64,000 nt of DNA from Ciona intestinalis. Lineage: Eukaryota; Chordata; Ascidiacea; Phlebobranchia; Cionidae. A program made the position numbers and the translations under genes. How positions within the stretch are numbered: position 1 is the stretch's first letter; each line of letters begins with the position of its first letter. The notes beneath the pieces are model-generated. The model saw only the letters and a program-made list of their open reading frames with translations, was not told the origin of the DNA and did no database searches. The DNA is taken from the NCBI RefSeq assembly GCF_000224145.3, contig NC_020166.2, positions 3,456,948 through 3,520,947 of the forward strand, in the 5' to 3' direction. This document shows positions 45,200 to 58,400 of this stretch, piece by piece.

Positions 45200-45484
45200 T
45201 ACTATGTCGTTTTGACGTAAACATAAAACTTAGTTTAGCTGCTGCGTTACAGTTTACTCTAGTACAACTCTATGACATATACGTGTAATATATACATTTA
45301 TAATTAAAAATGTGTCGCCACTATACTGGCCTGAACCTTAATAGTAAGCAAACTTCATTAGAATTATTTGTGAATTTAAACACAACTTTTGTATGATTTA
45401 GTTTGGTTAGTTTGGAAGAGCGGGGTTAGTAATAGTAAAATTAAACATGTTTAGTCACAACAAAACAGGCGATATTTTACTGTT

Positions 45485-45740
45485 GTATCGGAGCCCGTGA
45501 GGCTCGGTGCTGTCACTGTTGTTAGCGTATGTTTCTTTCGGAAAGGCACTAAAACAGTAATCGCATCAATCAAGTAGATCTTGTGAGTTGTAGTCAGCCA
45601 TATATGAGAAATCGTCAGTCATAAAAAAATGCAAAAAAAGCAAACGCCTACAATAAAGTTAAATATGTGGTAACCTATTAGCGGGCACGCTGTGTATGAT
45701 TGAAGAAAAGACAAGGACAAAGCAATGTTTATAGTTGTTT
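45485..45740 (+). mobile_element. Diverged SINE
   Basis: Follows the order of the common SINE (GGCTCGGTGCTGTCACTG, GCGTATGTTTCTTTCGGAAA, GGTAACCTATTAGCGGGCAC) but with much change; perhaps an older subfamily. Otherwise 45200-46180 has no gene that I can see. Confidence 0.5.
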
Positions 45741-46186
45741 GACTGAACTGCCGATCACGTTGTGTTAATCTTTATTCCATCTAAGTCGCACAGCATTTCT
45801 AATGAATTTTATTGATAGTCAGGTCAGGTGAAGAGACGTCAACAAATTTCCGTTAAACAAAGGTACACGTATATGCTTCATATGACTCTGTCATGTAAAA
45901 AGTTACCTTTAACGCAGCGGCAGCTTGGCAAAATATATTTGTATGATAATAGTATATAAAATGTTAGTAAAGAAAGTGTATATACCGATATATATATACA
46001 TGCATTTCTGCTGTCGCCTATTTGTTTGTTGGCTCGTATGTACGGTTTGTTACCATTTAGATAAAATTTATCACATATTATATTTGAGCAAGCATGTAAT
46101 AAAAAAATAAGTCGAACCTTTTTTTGCCAGATCTTGTAAAACGCAAAGTACATTTATAATTGTAGTCGAGCCTTAAAGTTATTACC

Positions 46187-47670
46187 ATGATAATGGGAAA
46201 TGTCAACAATGTTTTGCTTTTACTTGCTCAAGTCGTGTTCGTTGCTGCATCAAGTAAGTGCATTATGTTTATAACGCGTGTTATAGTGCTATACAGTGCG
46301 GGCGTCTTAATATAGTGGTTAGCGTGCCTGCCTCAACGAATTCAAGGCCAGACGCTGGTACTATAACAACAACTTACAGTTAGAAACTTTGTAACTCGTA
46401 AGCAGACACAAGGTGAATTAAATGGAACACCAGTGTTATATAACAAGTGTAGTTGCTCCGCCACATGAGGATAAATAGTTCATATTAAATTCGTTAACTC
46501 ATCACAGCAGATCAACTGACGACAAAGAGAGGAAGTTTCCAACTATCTTCGTATTCGCGGGAATCGAAAACAAAAGCGCAGATAGTTTACATGCTATGCT
46601 TGCCTGAAGCTCCTGATTTCGTATATGCTGAAGCAAGACCAAGCAACCAATCGTTGCCTTACAAATTCAACCTGACCATTCTTAAAATTGAAGCGCAGAG
46701 TTTCCTGGTTGAATTGGAGCGAGTTGATCAAGCTACAGGTTGGGATACGATGATAACTGTGAACTGGTTTTTATATACGGGTGAGAATATGTTTTCTTCA
46801 TTTTGCTTAGAGACGGCCGAACTTTTCATAAGAGATATTTTAAACAGGTATTGCCTTGGTTCACCAAAAACGAGTTTTCTGGATTCCAGAACGCTATGGA
46901 ATAAAGGCTATGAATCAAGCGGAATCAGCGACTTACTGCACTAATCGTAGCGCTAAATTAGCTGATATTCCGGACCAACAAACGTACCAACTAATTTATA
47001 ATCACGTTGAGACATATCATTCGTTTTACAGCCAACCATATACCTTCGTGCATGTATGGTTAGCATCGAAATACAGTCCGAAGGTATGCTGCATGTGATA
47101 TTTTAAATATATAGACACAAATAAAAAATTTATAATATAGTCGTGTGTGAAAGACGGGGCACCTTTTGGTCATAATAATATCCAAATATCTTGATCGTAT
47201 TTTAAACAATTAGCAACGGTATATGGAAGTTGTGAAGATACGGTTTTATAAATTCTTTGAATGTTCTTTGTTTTCTACCAAATGAAACAAGAAAATTAAA
47301 TGAAAATGTGTACCTACGTTCCCGCCATTTTCTTTTCGATTTTGTACATCACTCCGACTTTAGTTATTATACAAAAAGAAATAATAGAGTTGTTAATATC
47401 ATTAATTGAGGCCATATATCTATTTTAATAAACAATATAGGCTACTACTCCAACAATATTACATGAAATACCTACCAGACAGGAAACGTGACACAAAGCA
47501 ATGGCGAACCAGGTTTTAATGGAGGATGGAGGAAGCCTGACTTTCCTAACTCTCATAGCACTAGCACTGAGCTGGTGATTCGAGTTCGTGATTACGTTGG
47601 AATGGACAGTGGGTTACTCATTATCCATCACCGCGAAAACTTGGAGCTTGTACCGTGGTTTGCTCCATAA
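46187..47670 (+). CDS. Secreted lectin-like protein: H-type-lectin-like plus degenerate C-type-lectin-like region, 254 aa
   Basis: Four exons: 46187-46253, 46511-46780 (a start at 46508 adds one residue), 46848-47083, 47479-47670. The total is 765 nt and in frame. The first exon encodes a signal peptide (MIMGNVNNVLLLLAQVVFVA). Residues ~30-110 (QIVYMLCLPEAPDFVYAE, NLTILKIEAQSFLVELERVD, then ITVNWFLY) follow the strand pattern of H-type lectin domains. Residues ~125-190 (ESATYCTNRSAKLADI, TFVHVWLASKY) look like the first half of a C-type lectin fold. The end (FNGGWRKPDF, LELVPWF) lacks the usual cysteines and Ca2+-site motif. A carbohydrate or microbe-binding role is plausible but inferred. 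A strong acceptor CCTTTTTTTGCCAG at 46130 precedes the start. Putative AATAAA at 47763-47768. Confidence 0.75.
46300..46500 (+). mobile_element. SINE in intron 1 of lectin-like gene
   Basis: tRNA-like head TAGTGGTTAGCGTGCCTGCC and tail CACATGAGGATAAATAG; middle shortened. Confidence 0.7.
47137..47330 (+). mobile_element. MITE-A, intron 3 of lectin-like gene
   Basis: Both ends eroded; internal words intact (ATCCAAATATCTTGATCGTA, TTCTTTGTTTTCTACC). Confidence 0.7.
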
Positions 47671-48236
47671 AGCTTTTTCCCAATCCATGAGTTGTGTCAT
47701 ATTCTATCCCAGCGGGCCATACAGTCATATTTGTGCTATACGTCTTTACAATAATGAAAAAGAATAAACAATACCCAACCGTAAGGATTAAGTGATTGGT
47801 GAAGAATATTGAGTGATCGGTAAAGAATATACATTTTGACAAAAAAGGATCTGTGTATTAATGCACTTGTCGGTTTGACATAAACGTGCCCTCAAAACGG
47901 TTCATTGTAAAGTTTGAAAGAATTTCTTTTTTGGGCTTTTGTTTTTTCATCGTGCTCCAATCTTTGGATCAATCTTCTTTAAAGCCGACTTCCTCCATTG
48001 TACGGGTTGTGTCCTTACGCACACTTTTTTTCGATTAGAACTTTAGCATGTACATGTATTGTCCGTAAGGTGTAACGGTCACGCCTTTTATATTCAAAAA
48101 CATTATTTCTTTCTTTGTTATTAATACGCGTTTTTTAACATCTATTTTTAGCGTGGCTATCTGTCTTTTCTCTTTTAGAAACTCATCAGTTATCGATATT
48201 GTGATTGGAGAGATGAAATAAATTTCATTGATTTAT

Positions 48237-48286
48237 ACAAAGAGATTAAAACCAATCTCTTTGGATTGGTTTTAATCTCTTTGGAT
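48237..48286. repeat. Palindromic element, copy 2
   Basis: Arms CAAAGAGATTAAAACCA / TGGTTTTAATCTCTTTG around a short loop (ATCTCTTTGGAT). Duplicated with its surroundings at 49128-49177. Confidence 0.85.
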
Positions 48287-48502
48287 TTATATGACCACTT
48301 ACGTGCTCAAAAAAGAGAAAAACAAAAGTGTCTATGTTTCGCGCCTTTTCGATTAGTGGGATTCCCCGAATTTAAAGCTAACCAAAGTTTTAAGAAATAC
48401 GAAAAAGTAATTAACTATACTTTGATCTAACAAGTTATGTCAGCGTAAATTTTTATCTCCTGAACTTTTTTATATTGTGGCGACAGCCAAGGTTTCACTA
48501 AT

Positions 48503-48552
48503 NNNNNNNNNNNNNNNNNNNNNNNNNNNNNNNNNNNNNNNNNNNNNNNNNN
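48503..48552. other. Assembly gap (50 N)
   Basis: Lies exactly at the junction of the tandem copies, which raises the chance that the duplication is two haplotypes joined. Confidence 0.99.
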
Positions 48553-48697
48553 CAGTCATATTTGTCCTATACGTCTTTACAATAATGAAAAAGAATAAAC
48601 AATACCCAACCGTAAGGATTAAGTGATTGGTGAAGAATATTGAGTGATTGGTAAAGAATATACATTTTGACAAAAAAGGATCTGTGTATTAATGCAC

Positions 48698-48780
48698 GTT
48701 TATGTCAAACCGACAAGTGCATTAATATACAAAAAAGGATCTGTGTATTAATGCACTTGTCGGTTTGACATAAACGTGCC
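48698..48780. repeat. Fold-back insertion in second tandem copy
   Basis: GCACGTTTATGTCAAACCGA followed, after a spacer repeating AAAAAAGGATCTGTGTATT, by its complement. The first copy at 47860-47893 lacks it. Confidence 0.85.
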
Positions 48781-49127
48781 CTCAAAACGGTACATTGTAA
48801 AGTTTGAAAGAATTTCTTTTTTGGGCTTTTGTTTTTTCATCGTGCTCCAATCTTTGGATCAATCTTCTTTAAAGCCGACTTCCTCCATTGTACGGGTTGT
48901 GTCCTTACGCACACTTTTTTCAATTAGAACTTTAGCATGTACATGTATTGTCCTTAAGGTGTAACGGTCACGCCTTTTATATTCAAAAACATTATTTCTT
49001 TCTTTGTTATTAATACGCGTTTTTTAACATCTATTTTTTAGCGTGGCTATCTGTCTTTTCTCTTTTAGAAACTCATCAGTTATCGATATTGTGATTGGAG
49101 AGATGAAATAAATTTCATTGATTTATA

Positions 49128-49177
49128 CAAAGAGATTAAAACCAATCTCTTTGGATTGGTTTTAATCTCTTTGGATT
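49128..49177. repeat. Palindromic element, copy 3
   Basis: Identical to 48237-48286, carried by the tandem duplication. Confidence 0.85.
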
Positions 49178-49419
49178 TATATGACCACTTACGTGCTCAA
49201 AAAAGAGAAAAACAAAAGTGTCTATGTTTCGCGCCTTTTCGATTAGTGGGATTCCCCGAATTTAAAGCTAACCAAAGTTTTAAGAAATACGAAAAAGTAA
49301 TTAACTATACTTTGATCTAACAAGTTATGTCAGCGTAAATTTTTATCTCCTGAACTTTTTTATATTGTGGCGACAGCCAAGGTTTCACTAATCTTCAACT
49401 GTTAAGTACAAAAAAAACG

Positions 49420-52400
49420 ATGACAAGCAACGCGTTTTCGTTGTTCGATAAAAAGCAGTTAAAGTCAAAAATACACCTCATGTCATGGTCTCCAAAAAGA
49501 GATCTTATTGCCATGGCAACAGATATTGGTGAATTACTTTTATACAGACTCTCTGCACTTGAACGAGCGTGGGTCCTACCCCCACATAGCAGTGGTACAC
49601 TCATCAACACTATTTGCTGGAGACCAGATGGAAATGGTATGCTATGGTTTGAGATATTGTAATTTTTGGTGAAGAATTCCAACCTTATTTGCTAACCCCT
49701 AACTACTTACCCCTATAACCACTAACCCCTAACTATTAACCCCAAATACTAACCCCTATAACCACCAACTCCTAACTATTAACCCCCAACTATTAACCCC
49801 TTACTACTAACCCCTATAACCACCAAACCCTTACTACTAACCCCTATAACCACCAACCCCTAACTATTAACCCCTAACTATANNNNNNNNNNNNNNNNNN
49901 NNNNNNNNNNNNNNNNNNNNNNNNNNNNNNNNNNNNNNNNNNNNNNNNNNNNNNNNNNNNNNNNNNNNNNNNNNNNNNNNNNNNNNNNNNNNNNNNNNNN
50001 NNNNNNNNNNNNNNNNNNNNNNNNNNNNNNNNNNNNNNNNNNNNNNNNNNNNNNNNNNNNNNNNNNNNNNNNNNNNNNNNNNNNNNNNNNNNNNNNNNNN
50101 NNNNNNNNNNNNNNNNNNNNNNNNNNNNNNNNNNNNNNNNNNNNNNNNNNNNNNNNNNNNNNNNNNNNNNNNNNNNNNNNNNNNNNNNNNNNNNNNNNNN
50201 NNNNNNNNNNNNNNNNNNNNNNNNNNNNNNNNNNNNNNNNNNNNNNNNNNNNNNNNNNNNNNNNNNNNNNNNNNNNNNNNNNNNNNNNNNNNNNNNNNNN
50301 NNNNNNNNNNNNNNNNNNNNNNNNNNNNNNNNNNNNNNNNNNNNNNNNNNNNNNNNNNNNNNNNNNNNNNNNNNNNNNNNNNNNNNNNNNNNNNNNNNNN
50401 NNNNNNNNNNNNNNNNNNNNNNNNNNNNNNNNNNNNNNNNNNNNNNNNNNNNNNNNNNNNNNNNNNNNNNNNNNNNNNNNNNNNNNNNNNNNNNNNNNNN
50501 NNNNNNNNNNNNNNNNNNNNNNNNNNNNNNNNNNNNNNNNNNNNNNNNNNNNNNNNNNNNNNNNNGCTAGGGAAACAAGGTCTGGCTCCATGTGGCCACA
50601 CAGATCACAGTTCGAATGTTTATCAAATTCTTTAGCTACTAAAAAAATACAACCTTGGACGTGTGCTATTGGTTAGATCACCATTGAAATTAAAGTCGAT
50701 TAGCCATGATATTTAAAATGAAATGCATTGCTAATGCAGTACTCCGTGACATAATCTCCAACATAAAAAAGCACCAGTTTTTAAGTTTAATTGCTGATGA
50801 AACAACTGATATTGCCTGGAACGAACAAGTCAGTATTTGTGTTCGGTACGTGGATGATCAATTTGTGGCACGAGAAAAGTTTCTTGGTTTTGCAAGAAGA
50901 CGGAGAAAACAGATACTACGACTTTGGTCCAGATATTACAATTCAGTTTATGTTTGTTGAAACTTGATATGAAAAACTGGCGGTTAGTCCTACCATGGGG
51001 CAGCAAATATGAGCTGCTGATTAAATGGTGTCCAGCAAAAATTTCGAGAAATGTATCCTTCAATGCTTGTTGTGCTGGACACCAACTCAATCTGATTGTG
51101 CAGGAGATGTTTTCCTTAACAAGTGAGGGATATTCTGCCATGAATGTTCCCACGTCCGTCACCACCTTTATTCGCTTGTCTACAAAAAGGTTAAGCTTCT
51201 TAAACGAGTTCAATATATTTATTCAGTCTGCCCCTACTAAATCAATTCGTCCACTTTCTTTAACAAGATGGGTTCTTTTCCAGCTATTGACGCATTTCTT
51301 AACCAGTATAAAAATATTTTAAACTGTTTAGCTGCTTTTTGTATCAACGATGAAGACAGATCGAGATGCAGTTACGCACAGTCATACCTTAATTCAATGG
51401 AAAAATTGTCCACCTACTTCATGCTTTGATGCTTACATTTTTTACTGCAACATTTGCATACTGCGAACACTGCAGTACAGACAAGAGAGTTCACTGTTGG
51501 GCGCTACCGAAAACCTCTGCAGGCTATTTAATTATATTCTCGGAAAAAAAAGCAGATCAGAAGTTTGCCAACAATTCTTTTTAGAATGCACGTCCTATTC
51601 TTCGGCAATTGGTATCAACCTTTCCTCTGTGCCACGTGGGGTATGGAGTTTAAGGATAACGAAGGTAGGTAATACGGAAGAAAGCGTTCAAATGTATTAT
51701 CAAAGCTTGTTCACGCAGCTTCTGACAGACACTCAGTCATCTTTGCTTAAAAGGTATCTGGTTAAAGATCTGAAAGGTGTTGCAAGCATTGAGCAAATTT
51801 TTTTTGCACAAATCGTACATGGTCCTTTTATAACAGCTGCAGAAAAGCTATATACCCTGTACCCCACCGAAAAACTTATCAATAAAGAACTGACGTTCGA
51901 AGTACGTCATTGGCTATAATATCGGCATGCCAAACGTCTTGATATTGATAACCTTGATGATATGGCTGCGGTATTTAGAAATAATCCAACTTTAACAGGT
52001 TTGCTGCTATCCTTGAACACGTTTCTTCGCCTGTATCTTACCCTTCCCTGCACTACATGTGAAGCTGAATGCTCATTCAGGTGTCTGCAAAGGTTAAAAA
52101 CTTACTTAAGAGAAATGTATCAGTTAATATTTTAAATTTTATACAATTGTAGGTATGCCCACTTTAGATTTGTTTTTTAGTGCATTTTTCGCTTTAATTT
52201 TGAGTTTGTATGGTTTTCGTATTTTTCTATTGTTTTTTTTATTATTTCCAGCACATTCTCATGTGCCTAACACTTCTTTCTTGATGTTTTATTTTCTAAA
52301 TTTACAGGAAAAATCTCTACCTGTCAAAATAACAGACTTGTGTTTAACTCCTAATTTCAAAGAGGTTATTTTCACTATTTCACTTGAAAACAAACCAACA

Positions 52401-55400
52401 TCAGCCTCTTGCATTGCTCAAGTGGTGAGTAAATAAATGAATAAATGTAACTTAATTTATCCTCACATGGTCGAGAAACAACAGTCATTGTATCACGGGT
52501 GTTCTGTTCCATACACCTTGTCCCAGATTACAAGTTAACAAGTATGTTACTTTGTGGGCAATTCTTTTATGGGCAACTGCAACTGCCATCAGTGTCTTGT
52601 CCAAGGACACATGCACCCGCAATGGTAGCAGCGAAAAGCTATTTACTTTCAAAGTAACATAATTGGTCACTAGTAAGCTGACATAAGGTGTATGAAATAA
52701 AACACCTGTGTTATAACTGCTGTTTTGGGGCTGTGTGAGAATACAGTAAGTTACATTCAAATCCATTCTTAATAAATCTTAATGCTGTTCGTTCAGGTTA
52801 AAATCCCATCCAAGTATCATGACATCACAATGTGGGATCACGCAGCACAAACAGCTTGTCATCTCACGACAACATTATCATATATGAGCAATGTGTTGGA
52901 ATGCATGAACGAATCATGTGATACCGTTATCCAGGTAGATGACAACTTCATCCTATTTAAAGATATGCTAAAGTTAATTTTATATTTATCAATAATATAT
53001 TGGTGGGTATAAAAACGTAGTGTATTTACAACGCTTTGTCTGCCATACGGCGAAATATTATCAGAGATTTTTTTATATACATACCAGATAGGGCACCAAT
53101 ATATTATTTATACTATGCCTGGTAGCAGAAGTAACAGAATATTTATATTTATCGTTACAAATCTTCGGTTTTTGTGATTTGATTTATGTTACTATCTGTA
53201 ACTTTAATAAGATGGATGAGGTTGGTGTATTGTCATCAGCTTCTTGCAGTGGTTGACAAACGTGATTTTAATATGGGTCTTATGCATTTCCCCTATTTGA
53301 TAGTCTTAAATAGGGCATATATGCGCCGCATGTGCAGCAGCGTCTCGGCGCACGCGCAATAGCACCGGTTCAAATATATCAAACGAAACAAATATATTAC
53401 TAACCCCACAGGGCACAAAAAAAAATTGGTCGTATATTCATTTTACTACTTTTTACCGAAAACACCCCGATTTTTTCCTTGATTGCCATTTCTTATTACA
53501 CTCAACGCTCCCAAACTGCCCAGTTCGTAGCCAACGCCCCCTTCATGGTCGCAAATGCCCCTAGATGACCCCCACTTTGGGAACCACTGGCTTAGGTTAA
53601 TAAATACTTTATTTATTTGTTTTTCATAGGAAATGGAAACAAAACTAACATGTTATCTTATAAACAAACCAATATCTGGTACAATTGGAGACGAACTTCT
53701 TCATTTTTTACTTTGGGGAAAATCAAGGTGAGTCAGATAACAGTATGTAATAATTTATAGTTGGGTGGGGGAGACTAGACACCTTTAGCACATAATATTA
53801 AAAAACCCTGATAAGTTTTAAACAATTAACAACAGTTCATGGGAGTTGTGAGGATACAGCTTTATAATTGTTAGAATGTTCTTTATTTGCTTTAAAGTGA
53901 GATGAGAAAATAGAATAAAAAGGTGTTCCATCTTCCTCACCCTACTGAATAATTTGCACACTAACTTTAAGTGCAGAAACAAACAAAAATCAATCCAATT
54001 TATGATTGTTTTAATATCACATATTTTACCTTAAAACTGGCATTGTGAGTTTATGTAGAAAAAAAACAATAAAAAGATTTTGCAACATAACGTATCTTCT
54101 GTTTTTCGTGAAAATGTATATCTGTTTGAAATTTATTAGCTGGATTTGATTTTTGTTTGATGTGGATACAGTCAGTAACACTATAATTTTATTAGTTTAG
54201 TGTGTTAAAATTTTTGGTTTAGATTTTTTGTTATTAATGTTTTCTTTTTTACCCAAGTGATGTGATACGTGACTTTCTCATGAAATGTATCACGGAAAAA
54301 GGAGTCGTGAAACTGAAGAAGTTTGTTGAGTCATCATACACCTACATGCTCCAATTATTACTCATCAATTTTCAGATGGCAGCAGATGCAATTTATTATC
54401 ATGTTGTTGAAATAAAAGCAAGTATTATAAACCTTTTTTAACTACATAATTTATAACATACCTATAATAGGGTGGGGAAGATGGGACACCTTTTCATTCT
54501 ATTTTCTGGCCTATTTAGTAGGAAACAAAGAAAATTAAATAAATAATATAGATCGTTGGTAATTGTTTAAAACACTTTCAGGATTTTTAGATATTATGTT
54601 CTAAAAGTGTCCCGTCTTCCCCCTCAGTACTATATTTAATAAAATGACCGTTCAACTTTATACATACTTTTGCTATTTTTATTTCACAGTATATTTTATC
54701 ATCTTATAAATAATGGTACTTGCTTGGTTTTTAAATTTCTAAAAAAATTCCGAAAAAAGTTTTAGTTAAAATCCGTGTTAATTTTTCTTGCACCAGTTTA
54801 CATAATTATAATTATACACAATTATTTAACTGTCGAATAAATTTTGTGATTTTTTGAACATAGGGTATGGAGAAGCCTGCTGTTATTGGAGGAATAAATT
54901 TGTTTGACTTTAACTTGGTTCAAGAAGCATTAGAGTCTGCGGGTTCATTTATTTTAAAAGCGAGAGAGTTACAACAGTAAGTGAGATATTTACAATGAGT
55001 TACTTGTTATATAGTTGTGTGAAGGAAAATGGGACACCTTTTTGTTAATTTTCTGGTCCTATTTGGTAGTAAACAAAGAACATTCAAAGAATTATAAAAC
55101 CGTATCCTCATTACTCCCATAGACCGTTGTTAATTGTTTAAAACACCATCAGGATGTTTGGATATTATGTGCTGAAGGTATCTCGTCTTTCTCCACCTTA
55201 CTATACACTTTTCATCAAATAAGCTGCTTCTGGCTGTTTTAAAAGCACATAAAACATTCAAACCAGCACTTCTTAACCTTTTTTTCAGCAACCATATTTT
55301 AAGCTTGTTTTGTTTAAACTTCATTCATTCAATCTTTTTTTTATTAACACAATAAATATTTCCACCCTCAGTGTTGTGGAACGCAGTCAGAAAAATTTCT

Positions 55401-58400
55401 TGGCATTTTTTCGTTTCCTTCATTATTCGTGGCTTAAAGTTCAAGATGAACCGGTTGATGAAAGCAGCCAGGTACATCACTGTTTCTTCGTCTGGTCAAG
55501 GTTTTCTGATTTTCAACTTGTTCCAGAATGTTTGATAACATGATTTCTGAATTGTAGAAAACGCTTCTTGGTATCATTTTCAGATAATATTATTATATTG
55601 TGGCGGCCCGCCACGTGTGTGTGCGCCGACGCATACACTAGTGCCTTTTTCTCACGTTTATCTTCCGTATAAATACTGCGTCTCGTGTTCATTCGCCCTC
55701 TTAGTTTACCGCTCGCAATACAACATCCTGCAACCGCTACAATATGTTAAGGTTTTTTTTCATTTTTTTACTTTTTAAAAGTATGTTATGGCAAGTGCTT
55801 CAGGTGTAAAAGAAATACTTATCCTTTTTTTCAAATAAAGTTGACTTTTTCCTAATGGGGTGTGAACTTCTTCGATTTAATATTTTAAAAATTTCTTTGA
55901 AAAATTTGGTTTCTCTTTTAATGTTCTCTTTTAAATTTTTTTTGAAAAAATGTTGCATTTTTAAAAAACTTTAATTTGAACGCTAGATGTCTTCACAAGA
56001 ACTTGAGTTCGTTGCGGATTTTATCACAGATTCCCTCATCCATGAACATGAACAATTAAAAGCATCAGGGAAGGAAAAACATTTCAACTTTGATAAAGTT
56101 TGTAAGTTTATAGTGCTTCAATATCTTCGCATCTATTACCAGGCATAATGTAAATAATCTTTTAATGGTTCATCTGGTATGAAAAAAAGGGCTGGGTTCA
56201 AGGCTCTTTGCTGCTACCATTGTTGGCGTATGTGTCCTTGGGCAAGACAGTTAAAGGCAATTGCTCCAACCCAGTGGTCACTGATTTGTTGTCCAAATTA
56301 TCAGCCAAAGCCAAACATAAAAAATCTCCCAAAAAAGTTACATATCAAGTTCACTACTATAACTTATGTAAACACTTAATGGACAGCTGTCATAGACTTA
56401 CAACTTTCTGTCGCATTTAGATATCACAGTGCTCTAGAAAAGTGGTTAGCACGCCCGCCTCTAACACAGAGGTTATGGGTTTAAGGCTTGCTCCTTCTAC
56501 CATTGTGTGTGTATGTGACCTTGGCCAAAATACTTAATGACAATAGCTTCCAGTGGTCACTAATGGGTTGTCTTAACTCTTAATTATCAGCCACACATTA
56601 AAATAAATGAAAAAGTTCCCCCAAAAAACTACCACAAAGTAACTTGTAATCTGGCATAAGGTGTATGAAACAGAACACTAATGATTAATAACTAACCTTT
56701 TCCAGCTATTCGAGGGTAAAGCAAGTTACATTTACAGTCCCATCACAGTTTCTGCAAAATGTCAAATATTTTTAACTTTAATGTTTCCAGATCAATATTT
56801 TCAAGATGCTCCACTCACTTCATGTCTTGAAACTGAGAAAAACAGCTGGCATCACTTAGTTGAATCCACCAGCACTTTATCAGACAACCCACTCATTATT
56901 AAACAACGACCAAACGCTTCGTTTCGTCAACTTTTCCTTGAATTAAGAAAAAAATTACAAACATTGTTAAATTTTCCAAGTGTGAGTACAAGGTTGATTT
57001 AAAAAATTTAAAGTTAATTTATATTTAAAGATCCTGTAATTGGTTGATGTTTTTCTGTTTTTTTTCTGTTAAAAATAGAGTTACAATTTAAAAACTATAA
57101 TGTTCCATCGTTTTTTTATTATAGTAGGGTGGGGGAAGTTTGAACACTTTTCAATTTTCCCCTTTCAATTTTACAGTAAATTAAAAAACATTTAAAGAAT
57201 TATAAACAATTTTAATTCTTACGACTCCCCTAGACCGTTGTAAATTGTTTAAAACACGATCAGGATATTTGGATATTATATGCTAAAGGTTTCCCGTCCT
57301 TTTCCAAAAAAAACCCCACTATATGATTTAATCAGTATTGGGTATGCGTTGCTGAAATTCAAATTACAAATGGATTTTTTTTTCACATTTCTATAAAATA
57401 ATGAACGTGGTTTTGGTAAAAACAGCAAATGCATAGCAGGGTGGGAGAAGACTAGCACATAATATATAAATATCCTGATTGTGTTTTAAACAATTAACAA
57501 CGGTCTACGAGAGTTGTAAGGATACGATTTATAATTATTTAAATGTTCTTTGTTTACTACCAAATGGGGTGAGCAAACAAAATGAAAAAGTGTCCCATAT
57601 TCCCCCACTTTACTATTTTATATTTCTTCATTTATTTCAGCTTACTCTCAATGAAAAGAACATCCAACAAAAAGTTGAAATTTCTAGCTGTTTGAAACCT
57701 TTTCCACAGCAATCATGCATATGGCATAAACAAGGTATTTCAATTTTATTTTTATCTGTGTATATTTGTCCAGTACCATGGTATAGTGCAAGTAAGAGCT
57801 TTGTCTTTAGCCCAGAAGGTACAAGTTTGAGGCTTACCTCTGCCGCCAATTTGTTCTTAAGCAATTTCTCCAGTCTAGTTGAAATTGGTATATAGTCCTG
57901 TGGGGTAAGATGGGACACCTTTAGCACGTAATATCCCAATATCCTGATTGTATTTTACAGCCTATAGGAGTCGTGAGGATAAGGTTTTAAAATTCTTTCA
58001 ATGTTCTTTGTGTATCAAATGGGGAAAAACATGGAATAAATAGGTGTCCTATCTATCCCCACTCTACTATACTGTATAAATATATAAAAAAAACATAAAA
58101 AATCATAACTTTTAAAATTACATCTTTGGTAGTAACATACCACTAGTGTTTTAGAAATCTAACCTACGTAATTGTTTTTTCTTAAATTTAAAAAGTGGAA
58201 CTAATGTTTTTCAAAACCTTATCTTTACAGCGAAAACTGATGTCTCAACTTATATTCTCTCCACGTTAAGCAAACCTCCACACCAGAAAATAAGTTTTGT
58301 GAAAATAAATCCTGGGTAGGTGGCCATATTGTTGTTCAGTCACTTTCAGTCTATTATCAACCTTTTTAGTTTCTAATTACTGCCGCGATGGTGAATGAAT

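Larger units (their letters stand above)
47690..49400. repeat. Tandem duplication of ~0.83 kb
   Basis: 47722-48502 and 48553-49392 are near-identical direct copies on either side of a 50-N gap. The first copy includes the putative polyadenylation site of the lectin-like gene; the second runs to 28 bp before the APC4 start. The second copy has an extra ~55-bp fold-back near 48698-48770. Confidence 0.85.

Noticed and set aside
49867-50601. Long open frames across the N gap
   Set aside because: They are made of N and carry no information.
52797-53012. APC4 exon extended to the stop at 53012
   Set aside because: The extended frame cannot join the next exon in phase; the donor at 52934 (CAG|GTAGAT) restores the match to human APC4.
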